A DNA stretch of 64,000 nt, from positions 310,001 to 374,000 of the forward strand of contig NZ_JAAKXW010000005.1 of assembly GCF_011752045.1 (NCBI RefSeq), written 5' to 3'. Below the pieces are notes generated by a model that ran no database searches, was not told the DNA's origin, and saw only the letters and a program-made list of their open reading frames with translations. This stretch comes from Microbacterium hydrocarbonoxydans. GTDB taxonomy: Bacteria > Actinomycetota > Actinomycetes > Actinomycetales > Microbacteriaceae. Positions 1-9,537 of the stretch are shown piece by piece (within the stretch, counting starts at the first letter, position 1; each line of letters starts with the position of its first letter). The position numbers were made by a program, and so were the translations under genes.

Positions 1-46
1 CATATCGGCTGTGGTATCCTTGAGGTTGCCGAAAGGACACGTTTTT

Positions 47-529
47 ATGCTTTTTGAGGTTGGCGAAACAGTCGTCTATCCGCACCATGGCGCCGCGACC
101 ATCATCGAGGTCAAGGAACGCATCATCAAGGGCGAGACGAAGAAGTATCTGAAGCTCAACGTCACCCAGGGCGATCTGATCATCGAGGTTCCGGCCGAGA
201 ACGTCGACCTGGTGGGCGTCCGCGATGTGATCGGCAAGGAGGGCCTCGATCACGTGTTCGAGGTGCTACGCGCGCCGTTCACCGAGGAGCCCACGAACTG
301 GTCCCGCCGTTACAAGGCGAACCTCGAGAAGCTCGCCTCGGGTGATGTCATCAAGGTGAGCGAGGTCGTGCGCGACCTGTGGCGCCGCGACCAGGACCGC
401 GGCCTGTCCGCGGGGGAGAAGCGGATGCTGGCGAAGGCTCGCCAGATCCTCATCTCCGAGCTGGCGCTCGCCGAGAAGATCGACGAGGACAAGGCGGGCT
501 CCCTGCTCGACGAGGTCCTCGCGTCCTGA
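47..529 (+). CDS. carD: CarD-family transcriptional regulator
   Basis: A 160-residue protein starting at ATG 47. The GTG at 11 is also in frame, but the purine-rich ribosome site GAAAGGA (31-37) and the family N-terminus ([15 protein letters not shown]) favour 47. CarD proteins bind the RNA polymerase beta subunit and the upstream edge of the -10 element, and stabilise open complexes at many promoters. The N-terminal Tudor-like RNAP-interaction domain covers roughly residues 1-60; the helical DNA-binding part follows and includes the conserved stretch around [13 protein letters not shown]. The length is normal for the family. The gene heads a carD-ispDF-cysS-rlmB order also present in mycobacteria, and a strong terminator separates it from ispDF. 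Confidence 0.95.
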   Translation: MLFEVGETVVYPHHGAATIIEVKERIIKGETKKYLKLNVTQGDLIIEVPAENVDLVGVRDVIGKEGLDHVFEVLRAPFTEEPTNWSRRYKANLEKLASGDVIKVSEVVRDLWRRDQDRGLSAGEKRMLAKARQILISELALAEKIDEDKAGSLLDEVLAS

Positions 530-569
530 GCGTCGCGCACTGCGCGCTGGGGCTCCTGTCATGGGAGAA

Positions 570-596
570 GGCGGATGCTGCGGCATCCGCCTTTTT
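570..596 (+). terminator. Intrinsic terminator after carD
   Basis: A perfect 9-bp stem (570-578 with 583-591) with a TGCG loop is followed by five T residues (592-596). Both stem arms contain the window-wide GGATGC/GCATCC motif. Confidence 0.9.
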
Positions 597-607
597 CGTG
601 CGCCGGG

Positions 608-613
608 TAACGT
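608..613 (+). promoter_or_regulatory. -10 element for leaderless ispDF
   Basis: TAACGT lies 6 bases before the GTG start at 620, with no ribosome-binding site between. Initiation would fall on or next to the start codon. Confidence 0.6.
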
Positions 614-619
614 GAGAGC

Positions 620-1819
620 GTGACCCTTCTCCCCGTTCCCGACACCGCCGTCATCGTCGTCGCTGCGGGCTCCGGCACCCGCCTGGAGGCCGGCGCCCCG
701 AAGGCGTTCGTCGGCATCGACAGCCGCTCGATCCTGCGTCATGCACTCGACGGGGTGTTCGCCGCCGCGCCCGCCCAGGTCGTCGTCGTCGCCCCCGCGG
801 GCCACGAGGGGGATGCAGAGAGCGAACTACGGGCCGCCGCCGGCGACCGGGCGGAGCTCGGCCGGGTTGTCACCGGCGGTGCCACCCGGCAGGAGTCGGT
901 CGCGGCGGGACTCGCCGCGCTGTGGGGCGACGTCACCGTGGTCCTTGTGCACGACGCGGCCAGGGCGCTCACGCCGCCCGCCCTGATCGACGCGGTGGCG
1001 CAGGCGGTCACCGCGGAGTCCGGCGCGATCCCGGCGATGCCGGTCGTCGACACCCTCAAGCGCGTGGACGGCGAGGCGGTGATCGGCGGTGTCGACCGCT
1101 CGGAGCTCGCCGCTGCGCAGACCCCGCAGGGCTTCCCGCGGGACCTCCTCGAGGCGGCCTACGCCCTGGCGCAGGCCGCCGGGACCGAGTACACCGACGA
1201 CGCCGCGCTCTTCTCCGCTGCGGGGCACCCCGTGCGGCGCATCGAGGGCTCGGCTCGCGGGTTCAAGATCACGACCCCGGCCGACCTGGAGCGCGCACGG
1301 CTCCTGCTGGCCGCCCCCGCGCCGGCGAGGACGGTGGTCCCGCGGGTCGGCGTCGGCACCGACGTGCACGCCTTCGGCGGCGAGGGGAGCCTCTGGCTGG
1401 CGGGCCTCGAATGGCCGGGGGAGCAGCCGCTCTCCGGGCACTCCGACGGCGATGCCGTCGCCCACGCGATCGTCGACGCGCTGCTGGGCGCGGCCGGTCT
1501 CGGCGACATCGGCGAGCACTTCGGCACCGCGCACCCCGAGTACGCGGGCGCGCACGCCGAGGTGTTCCTGGCCCGCACGCGGGAGATCCTCGCGGAGGCG
1601 GGGTTCGGGATCGGCAACGTGTCCGTGCAGCTCCAGGGCAACCGGCCGAAGTTCAGCCCGCGGCGGGCGGAGGCGCAGGACGTGCTCTCCGGCATCCTCG
1701 GGGCGCCGGTGTCGGTCACCGCGACGACCACCGACGGACTCGGCTTCCCCGGCCGGGGGGAGGGGATCTCGGTCATGGCGGTCGCACTCGTCGTGCCCGA
1801 CGGATCGCGGACCGTGTGA
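620..1819 (+). CDS. ispDF: Bifunctional IspD/IspF enzyme of the MEP isoprenoid pathway
   Basis: A 399-residue fusion. The N-terminal half (about 1-230) is 2-C-methyl-D-erythritol 4-phosphate cytidylyltransferase, with the nucleotide-binding VVAAGSGTRLEAGAPKAF motif and VHDAAR. The C-terminal half (about 240-399) is 2-C-methyl-D-erythritol 2,4-cyclodiphosphate synthase, with the metal-binding DVHAF motif, the GHSDGDAVAHAIVDALLGA segment and the C-terminal TTTDGLGF motif. Both halves look intact. The enzyme makes IPP/DMAPP precursors, so it feeds the carotenoid operon at 30-38 kb as well as quinones and undecaprenyl carriers. In mycobacteria ispD and ispF are separate neighbouring genes at the same locus. 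The start is GTG 620; the TAACGT -10 box at 608-613 suggests a leaderless message. Confidence 0.95.
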   Translation: MTLLPVPDTAVIVVAAGSGTRLEAGAPKAFVGIDSRSILRHALDGVFAAAPAQVVVVAPAGHEGDAESELRAAAGDRAELGRVVTGGATRQESVAAGLAALWGDVTVVLVHDAARALTPPALIDAVAQAVTAESGAIPAMPVVDTLKRVDGEAVIGGVDRSELAAAQTPQGFPRDLLEAAYALAQAAGTEYTDDAALFSAAGHPVRRIEGSARGFKITTPADLERARLLLAAPAPARTVVPRVGVGTDVHAFGGEGSLWLAGLEWPGEQPLSGHSDGDAVAHAIVDALLGAAGLGDIGEHFGTAHPEYAGAHAEVFLARTREILAEAGFGIGNVSVQLQGNRPKFSPRRAEAQDVLSGILGAPVSVTATTTDGLGFPGRGEGISVMAVALVVPDGSRTV

Positions 1820-1910
1820 CGATCGGCGGATCATTTCGCCCGATCGGTCCGTGAACCGTCACAACCTCCGCGAATCGTCGCGTGACGGCTGACGATCAGT
1901 CGTGCCCGAG

Positions 1911-1916
1911 TAGGCT
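1911..1916 (+). promoter_or_regulatory. -10 element for leaderless cysS
   Basis: TAGGCT ends 6 bases before the GTG start at 1923; no Shine-Dalgarno sequence lies between. Confidence 0.65.
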
Positions 1917-1922
1917 TGAGCG

Positions 1923-3350
1923 GTGACACTCCGCCTCTATGACACCCGCGCACAGCAGCTGCGCGACTTCGTGCCTCTCGATCCCGAGAACATCACGATG
2001 TACGTCTGCGGACCGACGGTGCAGTCGGGACCCCACATCGGGCACGTCCGGGCAGCCCTCAGCTTCGACCTGCTCCGGCGGTGGCTCGCTCATCGGCACC
2101 GGCGCGTCACCTTCGTGCGCAACGTCACCGACATCGACGACAAGGTCCTGGCGAACGGCACGGATGCCGAGCCCTGGTGGGCGCTCGCCTACCGGATGGA
2201 GCAGGAGTTCACCGCGGCGTACGCCGCCGTCGGCATCCTCCCGCCCACCTATGAGCCGCGCGCCACGGCGTCGATCCCGCAGATGCAGGAGATCATCGCC
2301 CGCCTCATCGAGCGCGGGCACGCCTACCCGGCGCCGGACGGCTCCGGCGACGTCTACTTCGACGTGCGCTCCTGGCCTTCGTACGGCGAGCTCACCAACC
2401 AGTCCGTGGACGCCATGGAGGCCGCGGCCGACGCCGACCCGCGCGGCAAGCGGAACCCCCAGGACTTCGCCCTGTGGAAGGGCGCCAAGGCGGACGAGCC
2501 CGCCGACGCCACCTGGGACTCGCCGTGGGGCGCCGGTCGCCCCGGATGGCACATCGAGTGCTCCGCCATGGCCAAGCGCTACCTCGGTGCGGACTTCGAC
2601 ATCCACGGGGGCGGACTCGACCTCCGCTTCCCGCACCACGAGAACGAGCTCGCCCAGTCGACCGCGGCCGGCGACGGCTTCGCCCGGTACTGGGTGCACA
2701 ACGGACTCGTGAACGTCGACGGGCAGAAGATGTCGAAGTCGCTGGGCAACTTCACGCTCGCCGCCGACGTGCTGGCGCAGCACGACCCGCTCGTGGTGCG
2801 CTACGCGCTCGCCGCCGCGCACTACCGCTCCAGCCTCGATCTCTCCGACTCGTCCTGGGCGGAGGCCGAGGCCGCACTCGGACGCATCGAGACCTTCCGC
2901 CAGCGCGCTCTCCGCGTCCTCGCGGGCGCCACCCGCGGTCCGGTCCTGGCCGGCACGGGCTTCACCGCCGTCTCCGGACGGCTGCCTGAGGGCTTCGTCA
3001 GCGCCATGGACGACGATCTCGGTGTCCCCCAGGCTCTGGCCGTGCTGCATGAGACCGTGCGCGCGGGGAACGCGCTGCTCGATCAGGGCGACCTCGACGG
3101 CGCCGCGATCGCAGCGGCGGAGGTCGCGGGGATGACCGAGGTGCTCGGACTGACACCTCGCTCCTCCGCGAAGGGCTCGGCTGCGGCGTCCGCTCTCGAC
3201 GCCCTCGTGCAGACGATGATCACCCAGCGCGCACAGGCGCGCGCCGACAAGGACTGGGCGGCGGCGGATCGCATCCGTGACGCGATCGCCGCCGCAGGAA
3301 TCACGCTGGAGGACACTCCGGCCGGAACTCATTGGAGTATCGATGGCTAA
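1923..3350 (+). CDS. cysS: Cysteinyl-tRNA synthetase
   Basis: A 475-residue class I aminoacyl-tRNA synthetase that charges tRNA-Cys. The ATP-binding HIGH signature is in GPHIGHVRA near residue 40, and the KMSKS loop (KMSKSLGN) is near residue 265. The zinc/cysteine-binding Cys is in the N-terminal YVCGPTV motif, and the HHENE segment expected for CysRS is present. The length matches the family. The start is GTG 1923 behind a TAGGCT -10 box, so it is probably leaderless. The stop codon overlaps the next gene by 8 bases, which implies translational coupling to the rRNA methyltransferase. Confidence 0.97.
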   Translation: MTLRLYDTRAQQLRDFVPLDPENITMYVCGPTVQSGPHIGHVRAALSFDLLRRWLAHRHRRVTFVRNVTDIDDKVLANGTDAEPWWALAYRMEQEFTAAYAAVGILPPTYEPRATASIPQMQEIIARLIERGHAYPAPDGSGDVYFDVRSWPSYGELTNQSVDAMEAAADADPRGKRNPQDFALWKGAKADEPADATWDSPWGAGRPGWHIECSAMAKRYLGADFDIHGGGLDLRFPHHENELAQSTAAGDGFARYWVHNGLVNVDGQKMSKSLGNFTLAADVLAQHDPLVVRYALAAAHYRSSLDLSDSSWAEAEAALGRIETFRQRALRVLAGATRGPVLAGTGFTAVSGRLPEGFVSAMDDDLGVPQALAVLHETVRAGNALLDQGDLDGAAIAAAEVAGMTEVLGLTPRSSAKGSAAASALDALVQTMITQRAQARADKDWAAADRIRDAIAAAGITLEDTPAGTHWSIDG

Positions 3351-4350
3351 GCCAGGCAACCCCTCAGCGGGCAAGGGCAAGAAGAAGGGCCCGAGCAAGG
3401 GCACGGGCGGACTCGGGCGCAAGGCGCTCGAGGGCCGGGGGCCGACCCCGAAGGCGGAGGACCGCGCCTGGCACCCCGCGGGCAAGCGCAAGGCCGCCGC
3501 CGAGCGCTACGCCGCGGCCGGCGGTCGCGGCAAGCCGGGCGGGCGTCAGACGTCCGGCGGCAACCCGAACCGCGCGGCGCGGGTGAAGGACAACACCTCC
3601 GACACCGAGACCGTCACCGGGCGCAACTCGGTGCTCGAGGCGCTGCGCACGAAGATCCCGGCCACGACGTTCTACATCGCGCAGCGGGTCGAGATGGACG
3701 ACCGCGTGAAGGAGATGCTGTCGATCGCCACGCACCGCGGCATCCCCGTGCTCGAGGTCACCCGCCAGGAGCTCGACCGGATGGCGGGCTTCGACGGCGT
3801 GCACCAGGGCGTGGCGCTGAAGGTGCCGCCGTACGAGTACGCGCACCCGCAGGACATCCTCGAGCAGGTCATCGACAAGGGCGAGGTGCCGCTGTTCGTC
3901 GCCCTCGACGGCATCACCGATCCGCGCAACCTCGGTGCGATCATCCGCTCGACGGCCGCGTTCGGCGGTCACGGCCTCATCCTGCCTCAGCGCCGCTCTG
4001 CGGGCGTCAACTCCGCCGCCTGGAAGACCAGCGCGGGGGCCGCGGCCCGGGTGCCGGTCGCGCTCGCGTCGAATCTCACCACGCAGCTCAAGGAGTTCAA
4101 GAAGCAGGGCGTGTTCGTGCTCGGCCTCGACGGCGACGGTGACGTCGCACTTCCCGAGCTGCAGCTCGCCGACAGGCCCGTCGTCATCGTCGTGGGGTCC
4201 GAGGGCAAGGGGCTCTCCCGCCTCGTCGCCGAGACCTGCGACCAGATCGTCTCGATCCCGATCTCCGCGGCCACCGAGTCGCTGAACGCCGGAATCGCGA
4301 CGTCCGTGGCGCTGTACCAGGTCGCCACCATCCGCAACGCCCAGAAGTAG
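3343..4350 (+). CDS. rlmB: 23S rRNA 2'-O-ribose methyltransferase, RlmB/TrmH family
   Basis: A 335-residue SPOUT-class methyltransferase. The ATG at 3343 is preceded by GGAG (3334-3337) inside the end of cysS; the longer in-frame start at 3277 would need translation through cysS and is rejected. Residues 1 to about 85 are a Lys/Gly/Arg-rich, probably disordered extension typical of actinobacterial members. The substrate-binding domain follows (TVTGRNSVLEAL). The knotted SAM-binding fold shows all three family motifs: NLGAIIRSTAAFGG, VGSEGKGLSRL and IPISAATESLNAGIATSVALYQ. It probably methylates G2251 (E. coli numbering) in the peptidyl-transferase centre. The exact nucleotide is inferred from family membership. 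Confidence 0.92.
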   Translation: MAKPGNPSAGKGKKKGPSKGTGGLGRKALEGRGPTPKAEDRAWHPAGKRKAAAERYAAAGGRGKPGGRQTSGGNPNRAARVKDNTSDTETVTGRNSVLEALRTKIPATTFYIAQRVEMDDRVKEMLSIATHRGIPVLEVTRQELDRMAGFDGVHQGVALKVPPYEYAHPQDILEQVIDKGEVPLFVALDGITDPRNLGAIIRSTAAFGGHGLILPQRRSAGVNSAAWKTSAGAAARVPVALASNLTTQLKEFKKQGVFVLGLDGDGDVALPELQLADRPVVIVVGSEGKGLSRLVAETCDQIVSIPISAATESLNAGIATSVALYQVATIRNAQK

Positions 4351-4362
4351 GAGGAGAGAGCC

Positions 4363-5004
4363 ATGGCCCGCATCGTCGTTCTCGGAGGGACCGGCTATGC
4401 CGGCCGGCACATCGTCGCAGAGGCGGTGAGCCGCGGTCACGAGGTGGTCGCGGTGGCCCGCAATGCTCCCGCGGACCCGGTCGACGGGGCGACGTACGTG
4501 CAGGGCTCCGCCCTCGACGTCGACGCGCTCGCCGGTGTCATGGAGGGTGCGGACGACGTGATCTTCGCGCTCTCTCCGCGCGGCGACATGGCGGACGCGC
4601 AGATCGACGCGCTCCGCGGGGTCGCGGCGAAGCTCACCGGGACGAGCACGCGCCTCGGCGTCATCGGCGGTGCGATGGGCAGCCTCGCGGCTCCCGGCGG
4701 CCCGCGGCTGTGGGACCTCGGGGTCCCGGAGGAGTACCGGCACGAGGCGCAGGTCGGCATGGACACGCTCGAGCTGCTCCAGGCGTCGGATGCCGGACTG
4801 GACTGGTTCCTCGTCCACCCGCCGCAGGAGTTCGGCGCCTGGGTGGAGGGGGAGCGCACGGGGCGCTATCGCGACGGCGGGGACGTCGTCGTGCGGGATG
4901 CCGACGGCCGCTCGTACATCTCCGGCGCGGATCTCGCCGTGGCGTTCGTCGACGAGATCGAGCGGCGCACGCACCACCGCGAGCGGTTCACCGTCGGCTA
5001 CTGA
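4363..5004 (+). CDS. NAD(P)-binding epimerase-like oxidoreductase
   Basis: A 213-residue Rossmann-fold protein of the atypical short-chain dehydrogenase group (YwnB/NAD(P)H-binding type). The dinucleotide-binding motif GGTGYAGRHIV is at residues 8-18, with an Arg (VAVAR) after the second strand that suits NADPH. No canonical YxxxK pair is obvious, as is usual in this group, so catalysis may be limited to redox or flavin reduction. The substrate is unknown. It follows rlmB by 12 bases with an AGGAG ribosome site (4350-4354), so it probably shares that transcript. Confidence 0.8.
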   Translation: MARIVVLGGTGYAGRHIVAEAVSRGHEVVAVARNAPADPVDGATYVQGSALDVDALAGVMEGADDVIFALSPRGDMADAQIDALRGVAAKLTGTSTRLGVIGGAMGSLAAPGGPRLWDLGVPEEYRHEAQVGMDTLELLQASDAGLDWFLVHPPQEFGAWVEGERTGRYRDGGDVVVRDADGRSYISGADLAVAFVDEIERRTHHRERFTVGY

Positions 5005-5030
5005 GCCGCAGGTCGCGCTCCGCGGCGCGG

Positions 5031-6335
5031 TCAGACCAGGTCGCGCCAGTCCACGTCCTCGTCGTCGTCGGCGACCGGCGTGGAACCGGTGATCACCGGC
5101 AGGCTCATCGTCTCGGTCGGCGGACCCATGATCGTCGCCTCGTCGCGCCGGTGGCGCAGGACGTCGTTGATGTAGCTGGTGAGCACCTCGGCGAGCGGGA
5201 CGGAGCGTCCCTGCGCCTGCGACAGGTACCAGCGGTGCTCCAGCACCTGGTGGAACACCTCGGCGGGTTCGAGCTTCGCACGCAGCTCGTAGGGGATGGC
5301 CCTGACGACCGGCTCGAACACCCGAGTGAGCCACTCGTGGGCGTACATCTCCTCGTCCGCCCACTGCTTCGTCGACCGCGCCCGGAACTCGTCGAGGTCG
5401 TTCAGCAGCCGGCGGGCCTGGTTCTCCTCGACGTCGAGCCCGGTGAGGCGGATGAGGCGGCGCTGGTGATGCCCGGCGTCGACCACCTTGGGCTGGATCT
5501 GGACGAGCGTGCCGTCGGCGGTCGTCGACATCGACATCTCGTCGATGTCGAAGCCCAGTGCGTTGAGCCGCTCGACGCGCTCGGTGATGCGCCAGGTCTC
5601 CGCTGCGGCGAACGACTCCTGCGCGGTGAGCTCGGCCCACAGTGAACGGTACGAGGAGACGATTCCGTCGGCGATGGCGATCGCGTCGACGCCGCGCTCG
5701 AGGCGTCCGCCCGCGGCGAGGTCCATGATCTCGCCGGCGATGTTGGTGCGCGCGAGGTCGAGGTCGTAGGCGCGCTGGCCCTTCGTGAGGCCCTCCTCGT
5801 GGAGCTCGCCGGTCTCGGCGTCGACGAGATAGGCGGCGAAGGCGCCGGCATCGCGGCGGAACAGGGTGTTCGACAGCGAGACGTCGCCCCAGTAGAACCC
5901 GACGTTGTGCAGGCGCACGAGGAGCAGCGCGAGGGCGTCCACGAGACGGGTCGCGGTGTCGGGGCGGAGAACACGGGTGAACAGGGCCCGGTACGGCATG
6001 GAGAACCGCAGGTGCGAGGTCACGAGCGCCGCGGGGAGCGGCTCGCCGCCGGGATCCGTCCGCCCGCCGATCACGGCGACCCTGTCGACGCACGGCACAT
6101 CGAGGCGCGCCAGGTTGCCGAGCATGTCGTACTCCCGCTGCGCCATCTCCTCCGTGGTCTCCTTGACGGCGATCACGCGGCCGGAGAGGTCGGCGAAGCG
6201 GACCAGATGACGGGAGAGACCCTTGGGCAGCGACACGATGTGCTCGGAGGGCCACTTCGCGAGAGTCGTGGACCACGGCAGTGCCAGCAGCCCCGGATCG
6301 ACGGTGCTGGCGGTGATCCGCAGCGCATCCTGCAT
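5031..6335 (-). CDS. DUF4032 domain protein
   Basis: A 434-residue protein. The N-terminal half resembles a lipopolysaccharide-kinase/protein-kinase-like fold: VIAVKETTEEMAQREYDML suggests a Lys/Glu nucleotide pocket, LLVRLHNVGFYWGDVSLSNTL looks like a catalytic loop, and AYLVDAETGEL could supply the metal-binding Asp. The C-terminal half is DUF4032, an actinobacterial domain of unknown function. The fold reading is mine from motifs; the substrate is unknown. The start is ATG 6335 with GGAGAG just upstream. It lies downstream of the MsiK-type ATPase gene on the same strand but is separated from it by a hairpin terminator. Confidence 0.85.
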   Translation of the reverse strand: MQDALRITASTVDPGLLALPWSTTLAKWPSEHIVSLPKGLSRHLVRFADLSGRVIAVKETTEEMAQREYDMLGNLARLDVPCVDRVAVIGGRTDPGGEPLPAALVTSHLRFSMPYRALFTRVLRPDTATRLVDALALLLVRLHNVGFYWGDVSLSNTLFRRDAGAFAAYLVDAETGELHEEGLTKGQRAYDLDLARTNIAGEIMDLAAGGRLERGVDAIAIADGIVSSYRSLWAELTAQESFAAAETWRITERVERLNALGFDIDEMSMSTTADGTLVQIQPKVVDAGHHQRRLIRLTGLDVEENQARRLLNDLDEFRARSTKQWADEEMYAHEWLTRVFEPVVRAIPYELRAKLEPAEVFHQVLEHRWYLSQAQGRSVPLAEVLTSYINDVLRHRRDEATIMGPPTETMSLPVITGSTPVADDDEDVDWRDLV

Positions 6336-6368
6336 TGCTCTCCAGAGGGTTGTTCGTCAGCAGAAGCA

Positions 6369-6407
6369 GAAGCGGCGCGGGAGACCGAAGTCTGCCCGCG
6401 CCGCTTC
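6369..6407 (-). terminator. Hairpin terminator after msiK
   Basis: A perfect 13-bp GC-rich stem (6369-6381 with 6395-6407) begins 11 bases past the msiK stop. A pyrimidine-rich tail follows on the minus strand rather than a clean T tract. Confidence 0.75.
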
Positions 6408-6418
6408 CGTGATTCCGA

Positions 6419-7522
<1,104 letters not shown>

Positions 7523-7750
7523 TGCAATTTCTCCTTCACCGGCAGGTACGTGCCGGACGATCCGTAGTGATAGAGCGGCGGGGTGAACCGCCGTGACCCG
7601 TCCTTGGGTCGGGATCAGTATGACAGAAAGACCGGCACCTGGGTATTTCTCAGCCTCGCTGGTTAACATCGATCTCGGCCGCGCATCGCGGCGATCGTCG
7701 CAGCGCGACGGTCGGGGAACCCTACCCCCACGAGACTGTCAAGAGGAACG

Positions 7751-8692
7751 ATGTCGAGCGACGAAACGCCGAACGTCCCCACCACTCGCAACACGCGCGA
7801 GGCCGTGCGGGAGAAGGCACAGCAGGTGCATGCCCAGCAGTCCAGGGCTCGCCTGATGCGACGGATCATCATCGGCGCGATCGCCGTCGTGGCCGTCGGG
7901 GCGATCGGCACCGCCGTGACGCTCGCCGTCTCCGCTCAGGTGTCCAAGCCCCAGCTGACTCCGGCCGGCATGGATGACGACGGCATCCTCATCACCGACA
8001 TCAACGCCTCGGCCGCCGGGGAGGAGACGCTCGCGACGCCGACGCCCACACCCAGCGAGGCAGGCGCGACCGCGACGCCGACCCCCGAGCCCTCCTCGGC
8101 CGAGAGCGTCGACATCCACGTGTACGTCGACTACCTCTCCCCGGATGCCGGAGAGTTCGAGCGGGCCAACTCGGCCACGCTCGGGACGTGGATCACCAGC
8201 GGCGCCGCCACGGTCACCTACCACCCGGTGGCTCTGCTCACCGCGAGCTCGAACGGCACCAAGTACTCGCTCCGCGCGGCGGCCGCCGCCGCCTGCGTCG
8301 CGACCTACTCGCCTGAGCAGTTCTACGCCTTCAACCACGACCTGCTCGACGACCAGCCCGAGGTCAACACCGACGGGTTCACCGACGTGGAGCTCGCCGA
8401 CATCGCCGGCGCCGTGGGCGTCGACCACGCGAAGAGCATCCGCTCGTGCATCGAGGACCAGGACTTCGTCGACTGGGCGAAGGACGCGACGACCCGCGCC
8501 CTGGAGGGCCCGCTGGTCGGCTCGGATGACCTCGTGCTCACCTCCGCGCCGATGATCGTCGTCAACGGCGTGGCCTATGTCGGCGCACTGGACGACCCGT
8601 CGGAGTTCTCGACCTTCGTCCTCGGCATCTCGAACGAGGCCTACCAGGCCGAGACCGCGACGCCCACGCCGACGCCGACGACCACGCCGTAG
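7751..8692 (+). CDS. Membrane-anchored DsbA-fold (thioredoxin-like) protein lacking CXXC
   Basis: A 313-residue protein: a cytoplasmic N-terminus (1-37), one transmembrane helix (about 38-62), a Thr/Pro-rich linker (TPTPTPS), and an extracytoplasmic DsbA/Thioredoxin_4 domain from about residue 118. A second TPTPTP tail ends the chain. Where active members have a CPxC motif, this protein reads YVDYLSPDAGEFE, so residues 130-133 are S-P-D-A and both catalytic cysteines are gone. The cis-proline loop (SAPMIVVNG) is kept. Two other cysteines remain (in AACVATY and IRSCIED). It is therefore unlikely to be a thiol oxidase and may be a chaperone or binding protein. It is divergent from msiK. Confidence 0.85.
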   Translation: MSSDETPNVPTTRNTREAVREKAQQVHAQQSRARLMRRIIIGAIAVVAVGAIGTAVTLAVSAQVSKPQLTPAGMDDDGILITDINASAAGEETLATPTPTPSEAGATATPTPEPSSAESVDIHVYVDYLSPDAGEFERANSATLGTWITSGAATVTYHPVALLTASSNGTKYSLRAAAAAACVATYSPEQFYAFNHDLLDDQPEVNTDGFTDVELADIAGAVGVDHAKSIRSCIEDQDFVDWAKDATTRALEGPLVGSDDLVLTSAPMIVVNGVAYVGALDDPSEFSTFVLGISNEAYQAETATPTPTPTTTP

Positions 8693-8732
8693 TTCGAAGC
8701 GGTACGCCGCCATCGCTAAGCTGGTGGCATCC

Positions 8733-8805
8733 GCCGACTTGGCGCAATTGGTAGCGCACCGTACTTGTAATACGGGGGTTACGGGTTCGAGTCCCGTAGT
8801 CGGCT
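8733..8805 (+). tRNA. tRNA-Thr (anticodon TGT)
   Basis: A full cloverleaf: 7-bp acceptor stem (8733-8739 with 8798-8804), D arm, 5-bp anticodon stem CCGTA/TACGG around loop CTTGTAA (anticodon TGT), and a T arm with loop TTCGAGT. CCA is not encoded. A TAAGCT box at 8716-8721 is a plausible -10. Confidence 0.95.
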
Positions 8806-8827
8806 CTTCAGCGGATGCGGATGCCGG

Positions 8828-9454
8828 TCAGGCCCTGGGCCGTGCCCGCACGCGCTCCGCGAGCTCGTCGGACGCGACGATCGCCTCGTCGATGATCTCC
8901 CGCGTCGGCTCGGCCGTGAGCCAGTCGTGGCTGAGCGAGGCGGGGATCAGCAGCGGCATCCGGTCGTGCAGCGAGACCAGGTGCGACGGGGCCGGGCGCA
9001 TCACGATCGAGTAGCAGGTGTACCACTCGCCGTCGGCGGTGCGGCCGCGCTGCGTCACCGCGGCCATGCCGAACAGGGTGCCGTCGCCGATGAGGAACTC
9101 GTTCCACTTCCGCTCCGGCTTCTGCATCTCGAACCAGCTCGTCGCCGGCACCAGCGCGCGGCCCTTCAACCCGCCTGGACGCTCCTGCAGGCGCTCGGAG
9201 CGGGTGTTGATGGAGGGGAACTTCGACGGCTCGCCGCCCACGAGGAACCCCCACCATCCGGTCTCGACGGCGGGCGCCGCATCGTGCTGCACCACGATCG
9301 GGTTCAGGTTGCGGAGGTTCTTCCCGGTCGGGCGCACCGTCTCGCCGGCGTTCTCCACCGCCCACGCGCGCAGCCCCTCCAGGACGGCCTCGTCTGCCGC
9401 CTCCAGCAGCTCGGTGTCGGTGAACCGGGGGTCAAGGCCATAGCTCGCGCACAT
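8828..9454 (-). CDS. yedK: SOS-response-associated peptidase (SRAP, YedK/HMCES family)
   Basis: A 208-residue SRAP protein that senses abasic sites in single-stranded DNA by forming a thiazolidine crosslink through its N-terminal cysteine. After Met removal Cys2 would be exposed (MCASYG). The conserved Asn loop (GKNLRNLNPI), the active-site Glu in ATSWFE and the His in SLHDRMPLL are present. The length is typical. Minus-strand TACCCT (9461-9466) ends 6 bases before the ATG at 9454, so the mRNA is probably leaderless. It converges on tRNA-Thr and is divergent from the transporter gene. Confidence 0.92.
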   Translation of the reverse strand: MCASYGLDPRFTDTELLEAADEAVLEGLRAWAVENAGETVRPTGKNLRNLNPIVVQHDAAPAVETGWWGFLVGGEPSKFPSINTRSERLQERPGGLKGRALVPATSWFEMQKPERKWNEFLIGDGTLFGMAAVTQRGRTADGEWYTCYSIVMRPAPSHLVSLHDRMPLLIPASLSHDWLTAEPTREIIDEAIVASDELAERVRARPRA

Positions 9455-9524
9455 GCCGCCAGGGTAGTCCCGGCCTCCGACATCGCGGCAGGCCGCCTCC
9501 GCGCTCGGCCTCCCGGGAGCTCGG

Positions 9525-9530
9525 GTAGGG
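9525..9530 (+). promoter_or_regulatory. -10 element for leaderless transporter gene
   Basis: TAGGGT lies 7 bases before GTG 9538. The opposite-strand TACCCT at 9461-9466 serves yedK, giving a compact divergent promoter. Confidence 0.55.
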
Positions 9531-9537
9531 TCGACAG

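Noticed and set aside
3364..6276. A 970-codon open frame on the minus strand
   Set aside because: It runs antisense through rlmB and the epimerase gene and out of frame through DUF4032. The product is Arg-rich with no motif.
8030..8690. CCGACGCCGAC-like repeats encoding TPTPTP as mobile repeats
   Set aside because: They encode Thr-Pro linkers typical of actinobacterial envelope proteins.
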